DNA of 64,000 bases, from NCBI RefSeq assembly GCF_019175285.1, contig NC_056523.1, positions 179,148,319 to 179,212,318 of the forward strand. The letters run 5' to 3'. The DNA is from Sceloporus undulatus. Its lineage: Eukaryota > Chordata > Lepidosauria > Squamata > Phrynosomatidae. Made by a program: the position numbers and the translations under genes. The notes under the pieces are model-generated. The model saw only the letters and a list, made by a program, of their open reading frames with translations. It did not search any database and was not told where the DNA came from. Positions 9,901 to 18,084 of the stretch are shown here, in pieces; positions within the stretch are counted from its first letter, which is position 1; the number at the start of each line of letters is the position of its first letter.

Positions 9901-11915
9901 TGGATGGGAGACCACGAGTGAATACTAGGTGCTGTAAGCTATATTTCAGAGGAAGGAACGGACAAAACCACCTCTGAGCACTCCTTGCCCAAGAAAATCC
10001 TATGGAATTCATGGGGTCATCATAAGTCAAAAGATAACTTGAAGGCATGCATAGAGAGATTGAGAGGGAGAGAGTTTAGGCTTCTGGGAACACTTCTGTT
10101 GCTGGTTTAACAAAATCCTGAGATCCACTAACTAGGAAGGAACAAAAATTAAAGAATACTGAGTCCAGGAATTTGTTTTGTATTCCAGAACCAAACTTGA
10201 GTGCAGGACTGAGTTCACAGTTGTCCACATCTTCTGCACCCACCCGCTACAAAAATAAAAACACCTTTGTTTTTATTTCTATAGTAAAAAATAGGGGAAA
10301 TTTTACTCTTGCCAACAGTTAAACAAGTGAAGTCAGAAATCTTTTTTGACCTGCACCAGGATCTCCCAGTGGATCCCAATCTGCCCTCTACTTACTCTTG
10401 CAATGAAGTACAATTGCTCAACTTTCTGATTAGGGGACAGATGGCAAATCATGGGGACAGACTGAAACTGAAATATTAGAGCATCCTTTGAATCATCTTT
10501 ATCTGCCCACCCAAACTTCTTTCCCTTCTCTGCACAGACTGTTGGCTTTTTATTGGCAGCACTATCATGTTTTTCAAAGCTATTGGGGTAATCCTTCAAA
10601 GTTTCCCACTTACGGCAACACTTTATTGTTGATACTGCATGCCTTCAAGTCGTTTCAGATTTATGGTGATCTTAAGGCGACCCTATCATGGGGTTTTCTT
10701 AGCAAGATTTCTTCAGAGGTTTGCCCTTCCCTTCCCCTGAAGCTGATAATTAATTATTATCATTATTATTCAGGAGCTGTCATAGGCAGAGGATCACATC
10801 TTTTCACTCCCAATTTACTTCAGAGGGTGTAAAATCATGCCTTGGTTCTGTACCAACCAACACTAAGGGAACTAGAAACCTCCAATTTCCATCCCATCCC
10901 ATATGGACATATAAACAGAACATACGGTCTATAATTAATCCTAGTGAAATTATGCTGAAACTAAAAGACAGGACAGGGTCATCCTTCAAATAATAATGTA
11001 CAGGGAACAAAATTGGGAAAGAGAATGTGGAAGGTAGAAACATCTGGTTTTTCTTCTTCTCCCACCTACAGTAGGGGAAAACTGTTTTGATTCTCTTATT
11101 TTGGGATTTCTGCTTTCAGTTTTTAAGTTAATGTCTAGTTTTATGACAGAAAATTCTCATATCAGCAAACTGGGGTAAACTGGGTGGTAAAACCCAAAAT
11201 GGGTTCCTTTACATTTACAAAAATGGGGTCCCTCCAGACCCTTTTCCAGAGGGCAAAGGCACCCCTCTCCCTGGAGCCAGTGGCTGAGGTGGCTTCAGAG
11301 CTGGGCTACACTCTCTCGGCCTCAGAGGGACACTCTCTCTCAAACTCAGAGGGAGGGAAGGTCAACAACAACCTTTCAACACATCTTGTCAAGAAAAACC
11401 TTGCGGAGGGTTTGATTTAGGGTTATCGTAGGGTCCCTCCATGATGGTATTTTTTTCAGACAGTGATGGCACCCTTCTCCCTGGAGCTAGCTAGTGTGAT
11501 GGGTTGCTCTGAGGCTACACTCTCTCAGCCTCAGAGGGCAGCAACCCCCTCTGAACAAACCTGGCCAAGAAAGCCCTGTGACAGGTTTGCCTGAGGGACC
11601 ACCATGGGGTCCCTCCAGGGCAATGGCAACTCTGTATCCCTGGAGCCAGTGGGTGGTCTGAGAGCTGGGCTACACTCTCTCAGCCTCAGAGGGCAGGAAA
11701 GGCACCACCCCCCCTCTTGCCAAGAGAGGCTCCTAAGTGGGGAGACCTGAAGGCACTCCCCCCACAACATGGACCATCATCATCCCCTGGGAGCGCCCCA
11801 CCCACCACTCACCCTCCTGGGGGAGCCAGTGGAGCTCCACTGGGACCCCTGTGGCTTTGGCTGCGGCCAGGACTTTCAGCCCCCCAGGGCTGCCTTCGCT
11901 CAGGCACAGCTTCAT
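859..11915 (-). CDS. MARS1: Methionyl-tRNA synthetase, cytosolic (5' half, 7 exons)
   Basis: MARS1 charges tRNA-Met with methionine in the cytosol and belongs to the multi-synthetase complex. Coding exons in gene order are 11915-11813, 9738-9648, 6444-6345, 5055-4921, 4397-4322, 3257-3085 and 971-859. Their phases join without a break to give about 263 residues. The spliced protein follows human MARS1 closely from memory: [15 protein letters not shown], the YFFRLSG segment, [30 protein letters not shown] and LSEEEIAV. It covers the GST-like N-terminal domain (about residues 1-200), which docks into the complex, and the linker. The HIGH and KMSKS catalytic motifs are not present, so the gene continues beyond position 1. 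ARHGAP9 lies divergently to the right. Confidence 0.95.
972..3084. other. MARS1 intron 6
   Basis: AT-rich intron of 2.1 kb between exons 6 and 7. I saw no convincing exon or named repeat. A short GAAGAAG-GTGAGT string near 2930 was considered as an exon and dropped for lack of a good acceptor. Confidence 0.5.
3085..3257 (-). CDS. MARS1: MARS1 exon 6
   Basis: The exon is 173 nt, with acceptor TTTTTAAG and donor GTATTG (weak after the first four bases). It completes an aspartate codon split with exon 5 and encodes [11 protein letters not shown] through KPATNEPK, the end of the GST-like C-terminal helices. Human has LSALHSWFQ and AVTNEPE at the same places. Confidence 0.93.
3309..3597. mobile_element. 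Tigger-like DNA transposon remnant
   Basis: Non-autonomous element in MARS1 intron 5. The ends are CAGTCTGAGTAT and, inverted, CAGGTTGAGTCTCC, with a TA on each side (3307-3308, 3598-3599). It shares its middle with the copies at 22538 and 27260, for example the string near GACTTGGGTCCCATCTCCAA. TA duplication and CAGGTTGAG ends fit the Tc1/mariner superfamily, pogo/Tigger type. Family name from memory. Confidence 0.7.
4322..4397 (-). CDS. MARS1: MARS1 exon 5
   Basis: The exon is 76 nt, with acceptor TTAACTCAG and donor GTAAGA. It encodes [18 protein letters not shown], then KDVSYLP and the first base of an aspartate codon. It matches human ETESLADIVLWGALYPLL almost residue for residue. Too short to stand out as an open frame, it was found by looking for this motif. 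Confidence 0.93.
4921..5055 (-). CDS. MARS1: MARS1 exon 4
   Basis: The exon is 135 nt, exactly 45 codons in phase 0, with acceptor TTTTCTTAG and donor GTAAGT. It encodes [17 protein letters not shown] through [11 protein letters not shown], homologous to human PALSAALYYLVVQGKKG and following residues of the GST-like domain. Confidence 0.94.
5311..5539. mobile_element. Palindromic MITE, family A
   Basis: About 229 bp in MARS1 intron 3. The two halves form an imperfect inverted repeat ending in GATGCAACC. Shared core pieces are GAATTAATGCAGTTTGACA, GATTTGTAGTTTGTTGTGG and CCCAGAATTC. Five other copies were seen at 8393, 12374, 23814, 42368 and 55408. The copy at 42368 has a 3-bp duplication, which suggests the PIF-Harbinger superfamily. 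Confidence 0.75.
5590..5812 (+). repeat. 5S rRNA-derived SINE
   Basis: The head follows the 5S rRNA downstream half in diverged form (GGAATCTCAGCAGGGTGGGG, then AACTTGGAAAGTGGACTACC). The body GAGAAAGGCAATGGCAAACC and a tail near ACCATAAGTTAGCTGGTGG end in a CA-rich stretch. The tail resembles that of the tRNA-headed squamate SINEs. It is a retroposed copy, not a 5S gene. Confidence 0.7.
6345..6444 (-). CDS. MARS1: MARS1 exon 3
   Basis: The exon is 100 nt, with acceptor GTTTTCTAG and donor GTAGAT. It completes a glutamine codon and encodes [19 protein letters not shown] then [14 protein letters not shown]. The human counterpart reads YFFLLSGWEQDDLTNQW then LEWEATELQ, so this copy has an insertion of several residues in the loop. 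Confidence 0.95.
6450..9647. other. MARS1 intron 2
   Basis: 3.2 kb intron between exons 2 and 3. Apart from the family A MITE at 8393-8613 I recognised nothing. A short imperfect tandem lies at 7076-7147 (two copies of GATATTTGCTAGGTC). Confidence 0.5.
8393..8613. mobile_element. Palindromic MITE, family A
   Basis: About 221 bp, one of the best kept copies. Left end CCCACACTGCAGAAATAAT, right end inverted as in GTGTGGATGCAGCC. Near 8537 it carries CTACAAATCCCGGCATTCC, which resembles the ZNF143/THAP11 SBS motif. The opposite arm has the inverted form GTAGTTTGTTGTG near 8474. Confidence 0.8.
9648..9738 (-). CDS. MARS1: MARS1 exon 2
   Basis: The exon is 91 nt, with acceptor TTTGACAG and donor GTAAGT. 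Read in the frame left by exon 1 it gives [20 protein letters not shown] then [11 protein letters not shown], closely matching human CVVPFLTRPKVPVLQLDSG and NYLFSTSAICR. A longer open frame across this place is in a different frame. Confidence 0.94.
9829..10048 (+). repeat. 5S rRNA-derived SINE
   Basis: The clearest 5S-headed copy: ATCTCATCTTGGAAGCC, GGGTCGGTCCTGGTTAGCAC, TTGGATGGGAGACCAC and AGGTGCTGTAAGC follow 5S rRNA in order, including the internal control region used by TFIIIA. The rest is a SINE body (CAGAGGAAGGAACGG, CTTGCCCAAGAAAATCC) and a tail near ATAAGTCAAAAGATAACTTG. Orientation is opposite to MARS1, in whose intron 1 it lies. Confidence 0.85.
10636..10742 (-). repeat. Partial tRNA-type SINE (Sauria-like)
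   Basis: Reverse-oriented SINE lacking its head: tail TGCCTTCAAGTCGTTTCAGA, then CCTATCATGGGGTTTTCTTAG and TTCAGAGGTTTGCCC. It matches the full-length copy at 16505 in reverse complement. Confidence 0.75.
11215..11735. repeat. Three tandem units with SINE body, beside the MARS1 promoter
   Basis: Three diverged units begin near 11215, 11440 and 11605. Each has GGGTCCCTCCA, then CCCTGGAGC(C/T)AG, then GGCTACACTCTCTC(A/G)GCCTCAGAGGG. The first two continue with AACAAC(C) and GCCAAGAAA-like SINE body text. The inner part resembles the tRNA-type SINE (CTCAGCCTCAGAGG, CTCTGAACAAA). The array ends within 100 bp of MARS1 exon 1. Confidence 0.65.
11813..11915 (-). CDS. MARS1: MARS1 exon 1 with start codon
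   Basis: ATG at 11915-11913, 34 codons plus 1 nt, then donor GTGAGT. The peptide [19 protein letters not shown] aligns with human MRLFVSDGVPGCLPVLAAA. This start was chosen over an in-frame upstream ATG at 11978, which follows a histidine-rich run with no human counterpart. The phase-1 end joins exon 2 correctly. Confidence 0.92.
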
Positions 11916-12064
11916 CCTTCTCCTTCCTCTGAACCACGCTGGGCTCCACTCAGAGGAATGACGATGATGATGATGCAACCCAGCCGGTTCCCCCGCTGCC
12001 TAATAAGCGCCTCTGTCAGTCAAGCCCTCCTCCTTCTCAGCGGTGAGGCTCCTCCCCTCCAGGA

Positions 12065-12083
12065 ACTACCAATCCCGGCATGC
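12065..12083 (+). promoter_or_regulatory. SBS-like site (ZNF143/THAP11 type) upstream of MARS1
   Basis: ACTACCAATCCCGGCATGC matches the known SBS motif ACTACAATTCCCAGCATGC at 16 of 19 places by eye. It lies about 150 bp upstream of the MARS1 start codon, where such sites usually act in housekeeping promoters. Binding is inferred. Confidence 0.55.
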
Positions 12084-12131
12084 ACCGCGCAAATAGAACA
12101 GGGAGGGGAAGGGAGGGATACGTGTCCATGG

Positions 12132-12357
12132 AGATGATCGCACTACGCTCTTATAGTGCTGCTGTTCCTCTGACTACTCTGGCTGCCTCCTCCTGTTGCA
12201 TTCTGGGTTTTGTAGTTCAGTGAGGCCTAAGAGCTCTCCGGCTGAGAATTCTAAATGGCCTCCCCTTAAACTGCAAGTCCCAAAATGCAACAGGAGGAGG
12301 CAGCCAGAGCAGTCAAAGTGGCATAGCAACACTTTAAGAGCATAGTCTGATAATCTC
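12132..12357. mobile_element. Palindromic MITE, family GATTATC, just upstream of MARS1
   Basis: About 226 bp long hairpin. The left arm (GCTCTTATAGTGCTGCTG, CTCTGGCTGCCTCCTCCTG) returns inverted at the right (CAGGAGGAGGCAGCCAGAG, CTTTAAGAGCATAGTC). The right end AGTCTGATAATCTCC matches the ends of the element at 24600. Each arm carries an SBS-like word, CATTCTGGGTTTTGTAGT near 12199 and ACTGCAAGTCCCAAAATGC near 12270. It begins about 220 bp upstream of the MARS1 ATG. Confidence 0.75.
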
Positions 12358-12373
12358 CTATGAGAGAGGCTGA

Positions 12374-12586
12374 AGCTGTGCCCACACTGGAGAAATAATC
12401 CATTTTTACACCACTTTAGCTGCTATGGCTCCATGTGCTATTGGATTCTGGGCTTTGTAGTTTTTGTGAGACGTTTAGCCTCCTCTGTAAGGGAGCTCAG
12501 GTGCCACAACCATTCCCAGAATTCCATAGCATTGAGCCACAGCAGTTGAAGTGGTGTCAAACCGGATTATTTCTGCAGTGCGGTTT
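12374..12586. mobile_element. Palindromic MITE, family A
   Basis: A diverged family A copy: CCCACACTGGAGAAATAATCC at the left, CCATAGCATTGAGCCACAGC and GTGTCAAACCGGATTATTTC at the right. It lies next to the GATTATC element, so two hairpin elements stand side by side upstream of MARS1. Confidence 0.7.
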
Positions 12587-12589
12587 GGT

Positions 12590-15500
12590 GTGCCTTCAAG
12601 TCAGGGTGACTAGATGTCCTCCTAACTGGAAAAGAGGACTGGGCACCACAAAACAGAGGACATTCAAGGAGAAACCCAAGCACTAGAGGCCTGATCCTGC
12701 TTAGCATTTGAAATCAGCCAGGATGCATATGCTGCTCAGAATGGTACAGCCAGGGAGGGTAGGAACTGTAGTCCTATGCCTCTGGAAACTGGCACGTTAG
12801 CACAGTCTGTTCTAAAGCATGGGATCTAGAAATCCAAAATTTAATTGAATCACTGACTTACACCTTTTTTTGTTCACATCAAGATTTAAGTTGATCACTC
12901 ATTATCCAAATATCTCGTTCTATGAATGAGAGACACAGAGAGAGACCATGCTGTATTTTCATATAACATTAACAATGAAATGGGCTGGGGTTGTGATTTA
13001 CAAACACTGAGCTTCATGTCTGTAATTGGACTAATGCTAATGTATGTGAATACATAAATAAGTCTCAGTTCAGTAGAAAGTACTCCTAAGTCATCATGCA
13101 ACCATCCAGAGCCATCCTAACTATAATCGCTCAAAAGTTCCCTCCTCTGACATTGTGGGAGTTAATGCAATGTAACTGTGCATAAAGTGGCACCTTTCTC
13201 TCTCTCGCTGATTTCAATCGGATATCGCTGGCTTCACAGATATTCATTTCATATACGCAAACCTTTCAATTGCATTTTTTAAAAATTCCATATACGTTTG
13301 CAGAACAAGGCCGTGGGACAGAAGCAGGATCTCCTTCCTGCCCTGTGGGGCCCGTGAACAAAGAAGCTCACAGCAGCCTACAGGAAACCATAAAGCCCTG
13401 CATGAAAGCGGATGTGTGATACCTGTGCTTTGTGCCTCACAGACTAAACTTTTGAAGCAAGTGAAATGCTCCATCTTTCCCTACCTACCTACATGGGAGA
13501 GAGAAAGAAGAACAAAAGGCAGAGTGGATCTGGGAGCAGAGCAGCCAGTTAACTCAGGACCGTCCTCTCTCAACTATGGTGTGGACTCAGGTAAACACAG
13601 CTCTTCTGAACTCTTCCCTTTCTGCACTGTTCATATGAATCAGCATAATATGAGGCTGTGATCTCAAATTCTGTGGCTAGGTAGGCAAGGGTTCAGTTTC
13701 TGTATTCATCACTGTGTATAGAATACCACTTCAACAGAAGGGTGGATGGGGAGATAAGCAATAACCAGGGTCTGTGAAATTGACATTTACATCAAGGAGA
13801 AAGTGCACTATGGAGAAGAAGGTGGTGTCTCTGGGGAACGTTTGAACAGGGATGGGGAACCAGTGGACCTTCCTAATGCTGTAGAACTGTAACTCCCATC
13901 AGCCCTAGCCAGCAGAGCCAACGGTGTGTGCGTGTGTGCATGCGCGTGCGTGTGCATGTGTGCTGCTGCTTGGGAAGTGGTCCATCAAAGGGACACAAGT
14001 TCCTCATCCATACTATTCAGTGCTGTTTCACACTCCCCACTTCCCCAAGAGAAAGAACCTTTTATGGGCTGAATTTCTTCCCGAGGAGCAAGTTGCTGGC
14101 ATCTTTGGGCAGCCCACCCACTCCTGGGTGGTGACTGGATCCATGAGCTGCCATTTTAAAGTCCCCACAGTGTTTCCAGTGTCATGGTGCTCTGCAAGGT
14201 TGTAAGAAATCTAAAATAACAGTTCACAGCAGTTTACAATTAAGTCCATAGTTATTGATCCAGAAGGGACCCCACCAGTGTTATGATCATTGGACGTCTT
14301 CCATTTTGATATAAAAGGTGTGGTGAATGTTGCCCCTTTATGACCCTGAATATACCCTACAGACACCAGCCATGATCCTCGGCGTGAGAGATCACATAGG
14401 CAGTTTGGGAGTTAAGATAAGGGAGATTCACACATATTTCCACTGTGGAAGAGAAAGGCTCAAGTTAACTTGCCACTCATTGCTGGTGGAGCAGGGTACC
14501 CAAAAGGACCATCTATGTCCCCGGCTTTTCTGGTCTACCTGGCTTATTCACAACTTCTGAAAGAGTCCAGGTAATATTCAGTGAGGGGAGTAGTCTCCAA
14601 GTTTTCACAATGGTGTGCTGATAGCGTCCTGTCCGTCTTCCTTGCAGCCGGGTAGATTGGTGTACACATGGAGATGCGCATCAGTACACACCGGAAGGCA
14701 GTCCCTTTCCACATGTGCACTGGGAAGACATTCCCCTCCAAGGTGTCACCTGGTATGGTCCGCACCCCCTGCACCCCTAGAAATGCCCCTGATGGGACAG
14801 CCATCTGGTGGCCTGCAGGTTGCCAACTCACCTTTACCCAATATCACAAAACTTTTATCAAGTTTTAATCAAGGTGTGGTTTTTAAAAAGTGTAGTTTAA
14901 TAGAAAGAGCACAGACAAGCCTGTAGGAAACAAAAGGGACGAGTCTTCTTGTCAACTCTGTGTTTGTCTTGTGCCCTTCTCATCACATGTACATTTAGGA
15001 ATAGAAAACAACAACAACAACCCCCAACAGCATCCAATAAGGCCATCTTCAGGTGTGAAATGGCCCTGGGCAAAGTGTCCAGTTGTGGTCACCTTTCTCT
15101 GTTGGTAAACCGAAGGGGGCTTACTTAGCAGTGGAAGCAGGCAGAAACAATTGGAGTAATACCAAGAAGGTGGTTGGCGCCATATGAAATTCTTGCAATA
15201 TTCCAGAATGATGTTGCAGTGGGGGCATGTTGAGAAATTAAACCAGGTACTGCTCAAAGCATGTCAGCCTTGCCTGCATCCTGTCCTGTGGAAGCTGCCC
15301 AAGGATGTCATATGCCAACCCACCCCTGAAAACACCAAACTGAAATGGAAAAAAAAACCACTGATGCAACCAAGCCCTCCTAGTAATATTTCAGGAAGTA
15401 TATTATTGTATCAGCTTCTCCAATGCCCTTCCCACTCACATCATGAGAGAGCTCTTGTACCTTTTATGGTTAAGTAGCAGAGGGAATTTCTGCAGGTAGT

Positions 15501-15715
15501 TTGCTTTCTGTTTGCGTTACAAGACTTGTTTCCTGGTTACTTGTGCTTCATAATTTAACCCCTGCATCAGGGATGGGTAACTGAGGCTTGCTAGCTACTT
15601 TTTCTTTCTTTCTTTCTTTTTACTCTGTAATTCCCATCATCCCTGGTTGTGTTGCCTAGGTCTGTGGGGAGTGTAGGGAAAATGGAGAAGGAAGAACACA
15701 ATGGCACTGGATGTT
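12590..15715. other. Intergenic DNA between MARS1 and ARHGAP9
   Basis: No gene recognised. It contains a fragment of the GTGACCAGATGTCCTC repeat (12605-12690), a TG run (13923-13968), a piece like the right end of the hAT elements (about 14735-14800), and a CTTT run near 15600. A possible untranslated ARHGAP9 exon ending at a GTAAAC donor near 13590 is noted under findings. Confidence 0.4.
13923..13968. repeat. TG/CG-containing microsatellite
   Basis: An alternating purine-pyrimidine run (GTGTGTGCGTGTGTGCATGCGCGTGCG and onward), of the kind that can adopt Z-DNA. Frames open across it are products of the repeat. Confidence 0.8.
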
Positions 15716-15838
15716 TTGTGCCTTCAAGTGGTTTCCTATTTATGGTGAACCTAAGACAAACCTTACAGGTTTTCTTAGCAATACTTGTTCAGAGGAGGTT
15801 TGTTCATATCTTCCTCTGAGGCTGAGAGAGTGTGAGTA
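15716..15838 (-). repeat. Partial tRNA-type SINE
   Basis: Reverse-oriented tail and body without the tRNA head: TGCCTTCAAGTGGTTTCC, TTTTCTTAGCAATAC, TTCAGAGGAGGTTTG and GAGGCTGAGAGAGTG. It is followed within 10 bp by a second reverse copy. Confidence 0.7.
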
Positions 15839-15845
15839 ATGGCCT

Positions 15846-16020
15846 TGTTGTTGTTGCTTTCCTTCAAGTCATCTCCAACTTATGGCAACCGACAAACCTG
15901 TCTAATAGTGTTTTCTAAACTGAGTGTGTGACTCACCCACTGGGTTTCCATAGCCGAGCAGGGAACTGAATCCTAATCTCTAGAGTCGTAGTCTAACGTT
16001 CAAACTACTACACTGAACAT
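15846..16020 (-). repeat. tRNA-type SINE, internally deleted
   Basis: Starts with GTTGTTGTTG (the reverse of the AAC tail) and CCTTCAAGTCATCTCCAAC. It skips part of the body and then reads CCCACTGGGTTTCCATAGCC and AACTGAATCCTAATCTC toward the tRNA-like head. Head B-box text is degraded. Confidence 0.7.
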
Positions 16021-16504
16021 TCCCTAAACAATGAGCAGGGTTGAGCATTCTGGCCCTGCAATGGAGAATGGGGAATCTGTTCCAAGAGAAGCAAATTCCA
16101 CTGGGAAAACTTTCTGCTTTATGGGATTGTATTCGCTTCTCTGCAATGCACTGCAAGAGCAATGTTGCTTCCTATTGCAACAGCTACATGGCCGCTTCTT
16201 GCTGCTTTCACTTTTCCAGGGCCAGTCACTGCTGGGGAGAGCAAAGGCAGGCAGCACTTCTGGGAAAAGCAACAGCATCTGATCACTTCCCCATTTGGAC
16301 ACGAAAGCCATAAATTCTCTCCTCTGACTGGTTCTCAAATGAGCTAAGAGGAAGCCATAGAAATCTAGACTCAACGTGCTTTCAGGGTATATTTGAGGGA
16401 TAGGCAGCCTCGTTATCAGGCCCTTTTGCATCTGAGGACAAGAGGTATACAGTACTCACTTTCTTAGATCCAGCATTGCTATATCCCCTTGTCTCATTTC
16501 TCGG

Positions 16505-16739
16505 TGGGGTGGTGTAGTGGTTATGTGTTGGACTACCACTCTGGACTACAGGGTTCAAATGCCCGCTCAACCACAGAAACCCACTGGGTGACACTTGGCA
16601 TGTCACAGTGACTCTCTCAGCCTCAGAGAAAGGAAAAAGCAAACCCCTTCTGAACAAATCTTCCAAAGAAAAGCCCATTATAGGGTTGACCTATAGTCAC
16701 TATAAGTCAGAAATGACTTGAAGACACATAACAAAAAAA
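16505..16739 (+). repeat. Full-length tRNA-type SINE (Sauria-like)
   Basis: Head GGTGTAGTGGTTATGTGTTG with a B-box GGGTTCAAATGCC, body CACTGGGTGACACTTGGCA, CTCTCAGCCTCAGAG, then tail ATAAGTCAGAAATGACTTGA and an A-rich end. The head resembles a tRNA and the 3' tail resembles that of BovB LINEs, as known for Sauria SINEs. Confidence 0.85.
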
Positions 16740-16929
16740 TATTTCTACCTAAGGTTTGAGGTGAGGAGATCTTAGAAGCCAAGGTTGTTCCAGACAGATT
16801 GCTCCTCTTTACAGAACAGATTAGCAAAATGGCACTCACTGCAACAGTTATAGCAAATGTGTTCTTGCAAGATTATTTATGTATGTATATTAACTCAACC
16901 GACAACTTTCCCTCTGGGTGGCAATCTAA

Positions 16930-18080
16930 GGCCTCATTCCCACTTACAAATAAATCAGTTTGCGATCTAAATCGATGGATCGATCTGACAGTGGATTATC
17001 ATTCACATTACATTTATGTCAACTGAATCTTCCCCTTGCAAATAACCCACTTTACATTCACATTTGTCAATTAATTGCTTCAAAATGGATTCTATTCTGC
17101 ACCCATTTTTTTTTTTTTTGCTGTTGGTCAAGGCAATCGCATCTACGTACTTCCGTCTCCACCCTCATTCGGTAACATGCAATTGCATCTACGTACTTCT
17201 GTCTTTGCCCTCATTTGATGACATGCCTTGTTGCATCTGCTGTCGTAATTCCCTCTCATATGTTCTGGCTTTCTGCTTTGCTAGAGCAATGGATCCCGTA
17301 ATGCTATTGCTTTTGAAAACACTGCTTACATGGGTGCAGTCTACCATCTGGATCTGCCGCCAGTGGCGCAAAGTCCACTTTCAAAGAGTGGCTCTTTTGA
17401 TCCGCTGTAACATTTTGGGGGCTTCTTCAGCTATAGCTATGATGAGATGGAGTGGGAGGCAACGTCGCCGTTGCCAGCAAAGAATGATACGTTTGAAGTT
17501 ACTCTCCCAGGAGAATGGTGCCATTGCAGCTGAGAGTGTTTTTCAGGGCTTTTACGAGCCTATGCCTAGAAGATGGTGGGTATACCCACACACAGAGGAA
17601 TTTTACAACATTTTTGCGTCCACTGTTTGGTTGGACAAGAAATGGAAAGAGACTTTCAAAATGCCCCTAATAATTTTCCATATGCTGGTCAAAGAGCTGC
17701 GCCCACATATTTTAAGTCAAGACACACGTCTGTGCCAGGCCATTTCTGTGGAAAAGAGGGTCACCATTGCTGTATGGTTGCTGGCTGGACAGGCAATGTA
17801 TGCAGCTACCCAGTTTGGTATTGGGAAGTGTACTATCTGCAGTGTTTTTGTCAAGGTGGTTCTAGCCATGCAGTTGGTGCTGCTTAAAAAAGCTGTGTAC
17901 CTTGGGGTGCAGTAAGGTGAGTATTATTATTCTGCAAATGGGCTTCTAATTTTCAGTTGCTGATTTTCTTTGAGCAAACATGATCAAGAAGGAAGTGGGT
18001 TGCCTGCCTGCAATAGATAGCACATAGAAGAAGGAATACACAATGCTGTATTATATTTTATTTCTCATGTTTTTTAACAC
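16930..18080 (+). mobile_element. PIF-Harbinger transposon, 3' part missing
   Basis: The left end GGCCTCATTCCCAC follows TAA (16927-16929), the usual Harbinger target. The first 190 bp match a second element at 58375 (shared ATGGATCGAT, AATAACCCACTT, CAATTAAT-type blocks). A transposase frame follows. No matching right terminal repeat was found before LINE-like sequence begins near 18085, so the element seems to have been cut by that insertion. Confidence 0.7.
17293..17915 (+). pseudogene. Harbinger (HARBI1-like) transposase, N-terminal part
   Basis: The frame is open from 17064; the likely start is ATG at 17290, but this is uncertain. The segment RRWWVYPHTEEFYNIF, LVKELRPHILSQDTRL and ISVEKRVTIAVWLLAG, then FGIGKCTICSVFVKV, follows the N-terminal region of vertebrate HARBI1-type transposases, including the helix-turn-helix before the catalytic DDE core. 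The frame stops at 17915. A GTAAGG donor-like word lies across the stop (GTGCA then GTAAGG), so the family's reading frame may have continued by splicing. The DDE core is not present, so no active nuclease is encoded. Base composition is unlike the host exons. Confidence 0.7.
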
Positions 18081-18084
18081 CTTG

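Larger units (their letters stand above)
11720..12130. promoter_or_regulatory. MARS1 promoter region, modestly CpG-rich
   Basis: GC-rich stretch with more CpG than its surroundings, spanning MARS1 exon 1 and its upstream side. No TATA box was seen on the minus strand. A CCAAT lies on the plus strand at 12068, inside an SBS-like site. The start of transcription is inferred to lie about 11950-12100. Confidence 0.6.

Noticed and set aside
9858-9945. 5S rRNA-like sequence
   Set aside because: It lacks the 5' third of 5S rRNA and runs into a SINE body and tail, so it is a SINE head and not an RNA gene.
11215-11735. Regular repeats that could suggest a CRISPR-like array
   Set aside because: Units are long, diverged and SINE-derived in a vertebrate intron; no short identical repeats with unique spacers.
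11769-12137. 122-residue plus-strand frame over the MARS1 start
   Set aside because: It is the reverse of MARS1 exon 1 and its promoter, GC-rich with no domain; the minus strand carries the conserved protein.
13924-14205. Cysteine- and arginine-rich open frames
   Set aside because: They are translations of the TG/CG microsatellite at 13923-13968.
16505-16580. tRNA-like head with a B box
   Set aside because: It belongs to a repeated SINE with six or more copies in the window, without a full cloverleaf; not a tRNA gene.
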